DNA of 5,557 bases from Methanomassiliicoccales archaeon (lineage in GTDB: Archaea; Thermoplasmatota; Thermoplasmata; SG8-5), in contig DAOVXH010000132.1 in the NCBI GenBank assembly GCA_030636255.1, positions 1 through 5,557 on the forward strand. Direction: 5' to 3'. Below are positions 3,935 to 5,557 of the stretch, piece after piece. The notes beneath the pieces were generated by a model. That model did not search any database. It was given only the letters and a program-made list of their open reading frames with translations, and was not told the DNA's origin. How positions within the stretch are numbered: the first letter of the stretch is position 1; the number at the start of each line of letters is the position of its first letter. The position numbers were made by a program, and so were the translations under genes.

Positions 3935-4123
3935 GTGGTCTAGGGGTTATGACGTCGCCCTTACATCCGCAGATGACCAATACAAACATCACAGTGGTCA
4001 TCAAGGACAAGAGGAACCTTTGGTTCCTTGAAGTCCGCAGGAAGCCACAAAGTGGTTTCCGAAGGATATTACCCCATGCGGTCAGATAGGCGAAGATCGG
4101 CGGTTCAATTCCGCCTCGGCCCA
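3929..4123 (+). tRNA. tRNA-Val(UAC) with a 122-nt intron at 37/38
   Basis: Exons are 3929-3965 and 4088-4123, giving a 73-nt mature tRNA. The acceptor GGGCCGG pairs with TCGGCCC (one G-U), with A73. The D-stem is GTC/GAC (3938-3940/3951-3953), with A14 and a GG in the loop. The anticodon stem is TCGCC/GGCGA around CTTACAA, with anticodon UAC reading GUA/GUG valine codons. The variable region is AGATC. The T-arm is GGCGG-TTCAATT-CCGCC. CCA is not encoded. A T7 run follows directly. The 5' flank is a GC-rich hairpin array rather than a promoter, so the tRNA is probably processed from a longer precursor. The plus-strand frames and the 104-residue minus-strand frame across it are not genes. Confidence 0.95.
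3966..4087 (+). other. tRNA-Val intron, 122 nt, canonical position 37/38
   Basis: The boundaries fit a slightly relaxed BHB. Exon CTTA (32-35) faces TCAG (4082-4085), with three pairs and one U-C mismatch. The bulges are CA|T (3964-3966) and AT|A (4086-4088). The intron stem is CCGCA/TGCGG (3967-3971/4077-4081). Between these lie three consecutive hairpins: GATGACCA/TGGTCATC (3972-3979/3995-4002); GGAC plus GAGGAACC with GGTTCCTT plus GTCC (4005-4036); and GGAAGCCAC/GTGGTTTCC (4040-4048/4052-4060). The intron is long and folded for this position. No reading frame or convincing C/D box pair is inside. Confidence 0.9.
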
Positions 4124-4126
4124 CTA

Positions 4127-4133
4127 TTTTTTT
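4127..4133 (+). terminator. T7 terminator of tRNA-Val
   Basis: Seven T residues beginning four bases after the discriminator base of tRNA-Val. Confidence 0.75.
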
Positions 4134-4160
4134 ATTGCTTTATTATGTCTTCCCTCACCA

Positions 4161-4170
4161 ATTATTTATA
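4161..4170 (+). promoter_or_regulatory. TATA box for the secreted protein gene
   Basis: ATTATTTATA. A start about 25 bp downstream (near 4192) would give a leader of about 20 nt that contains the Shine-Dalgarno GGAGG at 4200-4204, 7 nt before the GTG start. Confidence 0.55.
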
Positions 4171-4211
4171 GAACTACCTTGTATATGTCATTCTATACTG
4201 GAGGAATTCAA

Positions 4212-5557
4212 GTGAAGAAAATATTCTCAATAATTGTGGTTTCATTAATGGTGTGCATGAGTTTTGCAATTGGAATGAGTGTTAGTGTTCAAGCAGGTGA
4301 TTTTGTTGAGCCAATTGGCACTGGAATGGCGCCATCATTTGACCCAACTGATCTGGCCTGGAACACTGCCGGAACCATTGCAGTGGCTGTGGGACTTGGA
4401 GGTTCACTAACGCCAGTATGCTGGTTTAATGCTGAAACAGGCGTATGGACCGGAATCACCGTGCCAATGAATTCCCAGAATTATCGTGGTGTGGATTACT
4501 GCCCCATGAATGATGTGTTCTGGATATGCGCGGATGCTGGCGGGCCAGGTTCTATCTATTATTGGACCCCGGGAGCCGGTGGAGTGACATCACCTACTCC
4601 AACACTTAACATGGACTTCGGAGACATTACAGTTGACGACCTTGGCAATCCCCTTGTCGTGGGAGGCTTCGCTATCTCCTTTATGTATTACTTTAATCCG
4701 GGCATCCAGTGGGTGCCGGTTGGTACAGATGGAATGGGAGGACCTGCCATGGGCAATGTTGCCCTGCATGGTGTTGATTTCAATCCAATTGACGGTAGAT
4801 TTTACGCAGTAGGAGAATTAAACGGGGCTACAACAGCAGAGGTCTTTTTCACTGATGCGAGACCACTAACGGCAGCTTCCAAATTCCACTGGGAGGCATC
4901 GAATTACATTTCTGGCTTCCCAAGATTGAATGAAATCTCCTGGAACCTGAATTATAATTACGGCCTGATTGTTGGTGACCAGGGCATCTTTTTACTATCT
5001 CCATACGATGGACATCCTGGTAATTGGCTCAACTACGTGCCTGTTGTCATCGGCTCTGGTGATTATTATTTGGATGTGTCATGGGACACCGACGGCTGGG
5101 GAGAAGCAGCCATTGTTGGATATGATTCATCGACCTTTGGTACCTATTGGCGATTCTTAGATGCTGACCACAGACTATTTAATAATTATAATAATGGAGC
5201 TGCCGGCGATCATCTGAAAACCTGTTCTTTCAAGCCGCCAGCCAGCCCAAAATGGCCCATGGTATTGGGTGTTGGGTCCTCCCTGAAAGTTAATGTTAAT
5301 GCAAATAACCAGGACACAACCATCACAGCCAACGCAGTGTTCCCGAAGCTCTGGTGGATTGGATTCAATGACTCGCTAATGAACAGCAGGATGGATCAGC
5401 AAGTTCCTGTAGATGATAATTACTATTTCACATTGCAGGGAAATTACTCCCAGGGATGGGCAAACGTTGAAGTCGTTGTCCAGGCATGGTATGACAATGG
5501 TGTCGCACCTTCAGTCTATCCGGCAGAAAACGAGGCAAACAGGGACCTGGCATTCAC
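4212..5557 (+). CDS. Secreted seven-repeat beta-propeller-like protein with C-terminal beta domain, 3' truncated
   Basis: Starts at GTG 4212 behind GGAGG (4200-4204, 7-nt spacer) and stays open for 448 codons to the window end. Residues 1-28 are a signal peptide: KK, a hydrophobic core IFSIIVVSLMVCMSFAIGM, then VQA before G29. A motif of the type D-x-x-W/F-x-P/D ... G-x-x-x-x-V-G recurs near residues 47, 93, 138, 187, 241, 288 and 338, spaced 45-54 residues, as expected for a seven-bladed beta-propeller of the WD40/YVTN kind. From about 357 the sequence changes to a threonine/asparagine-rich beta domain (VNVNANNQDTTITANAVFP, then DNYYFTLQGNYSQGWANVEV), like domains of archaeal surface proteins. 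It is therefore exported, perhaps cell-wall attached through a C-terminus not seen here. Ligand or enzyme activity is unknown, and no catalytic motif stands out. Single gene with its own promoter. Confidence 0.9.
   Translation, partial: MKKIFSIIVVSLMVCMSFAIGMSVSVQAGDFVEPIGTGMAPSFDPTDLAWNTAGTIAVAVGLGGSLTPVCWFNAETGVWTGITVPMNSQNYRGVDYCPMNDVFWICADAGGPGSIYYWTPGAGGVTSPTPTLNMDFGDITVDDLGNPLVVGGFAISFMYYFNPGIQWVPVGTDGMGGPAMGNVALHGVDFNPIDGRFYAVGELNGATTAEVFFTDARPLTAASKFHWEASNYISGFPRLNEISWNLNYNYGLIVGDQGIFLLSPYDGHPGNWLNYVPVVIGSGDYYLDVSWDTDGWGEAAIVGYDSSTFGTYWRFLDADHRLFNNYNNGAAGDHLKTCSFKPPASPKWPMVLGVGSSLKVNVNANNQDTTITANAVFPKLWWIGFNDSLMNSRMDQQVPVDDNYYFTLQGNYSQGWANVEVVVQAWYDNGVAPSVYPAENEANRDLAF

Noticed and set aside
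3972..4087. C/D box guide RNA in the tRNA-Val intron (GATGA at 3972-3976)
   Set aside because: The C box has a mismatch and no CTGA D box is found at the proper end, unlike the known tRNA-Trp intron guide.
3801..4089. Plus-strand frames of 76 codons across the hairpin array and tRNA-Val
   Set aside because: They overlap the tRNA exons and the folded intron, have no ribosome site, and have no protein-like composition.
3810..4124. 104-codon minus-strand frame (MGRGGIEPP...)
   Set aside because: It is antisense to the tRNA-Val gene and its intron; GRGGIEPP-type peptides are a common artefact of translating the complement of tRNA 3' ends.
4969..5160. 63-codon plus-strand frame inside the secreted protein gene
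   Set aside because: It is out of frame with the propeller coding sequence, which is continuous there with clear repeat motifs.
1..5557. CRISPR array, insertion sequence or transposase
   Set aside because: No regularly spaced direct repeats, terminal inverted repeats with a transposase, or recombinase motifs were seen.

Overview
The window reads as a piece of an archaeal chromosome. Both tRNA genes lack an encoded CCA and carry introns that fit bulge-helix-bulge (BHB) splicing. Several genes have an A/T-rich TATA box about 25 bp before the expected transcript start, some genes look leaderless, and transcripts end at runs of T. Moderate GC, frequent AGA/AGG and ATA codons, and a secreted beta-propeller surface protein would suit a Thermoplasmatota-like euryarchaeon. 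That placement is inference; no rRNA or phylogenetic marker is present.

Layout. 1-1032 (+): 3' part of a tetratricopeptide-repeat protein. 1045-1815 (-): SagB-type FMN nitroreductase, convergent with the TPR gene. 1908-2297 (+): cytidine/blasticidin-S deaminase-like enzyme, divergent from SagB, with both promoters in the 92 bp between them. 2298-2687: no credible protein gene, but dense RNA secondary structure, including a five-helix candidate ncRNA (2394-2507) and a second hairpin-rich domain ending in a T-run. 2688-2894 (-): a tRNA-Leu(CAA) gene cut into three exons by a 92-nt D-loop intron and a 31-nt T-loop intron. 3005-3472 (+): GNAT acetyltransferase, divergent from the tRNA. 3476-3640 (-): possible 54-aa leaderless protein. 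3641-3850: AT-rich, with a TATA box. 3851-3928: GC-rich hairpin array directly abutting tRNA-Val(UAC) (3929-4123, +), which has a 122-nt highly folded intron at 37/38. 4212-5557 (+): 5' part of a secreted protein with seven propeller-like repeats followed by a beta-rich domain, running off the window.

The genes do not form one pathway. They are mostly single-gene transcription units, each with its own promoter. The most notable content is RNA: three tRNA introns in two genes, two of them outside the anticodon loop, plus candidate structured RNAs around them. The protein genes are recognisable families with unknown substrates.
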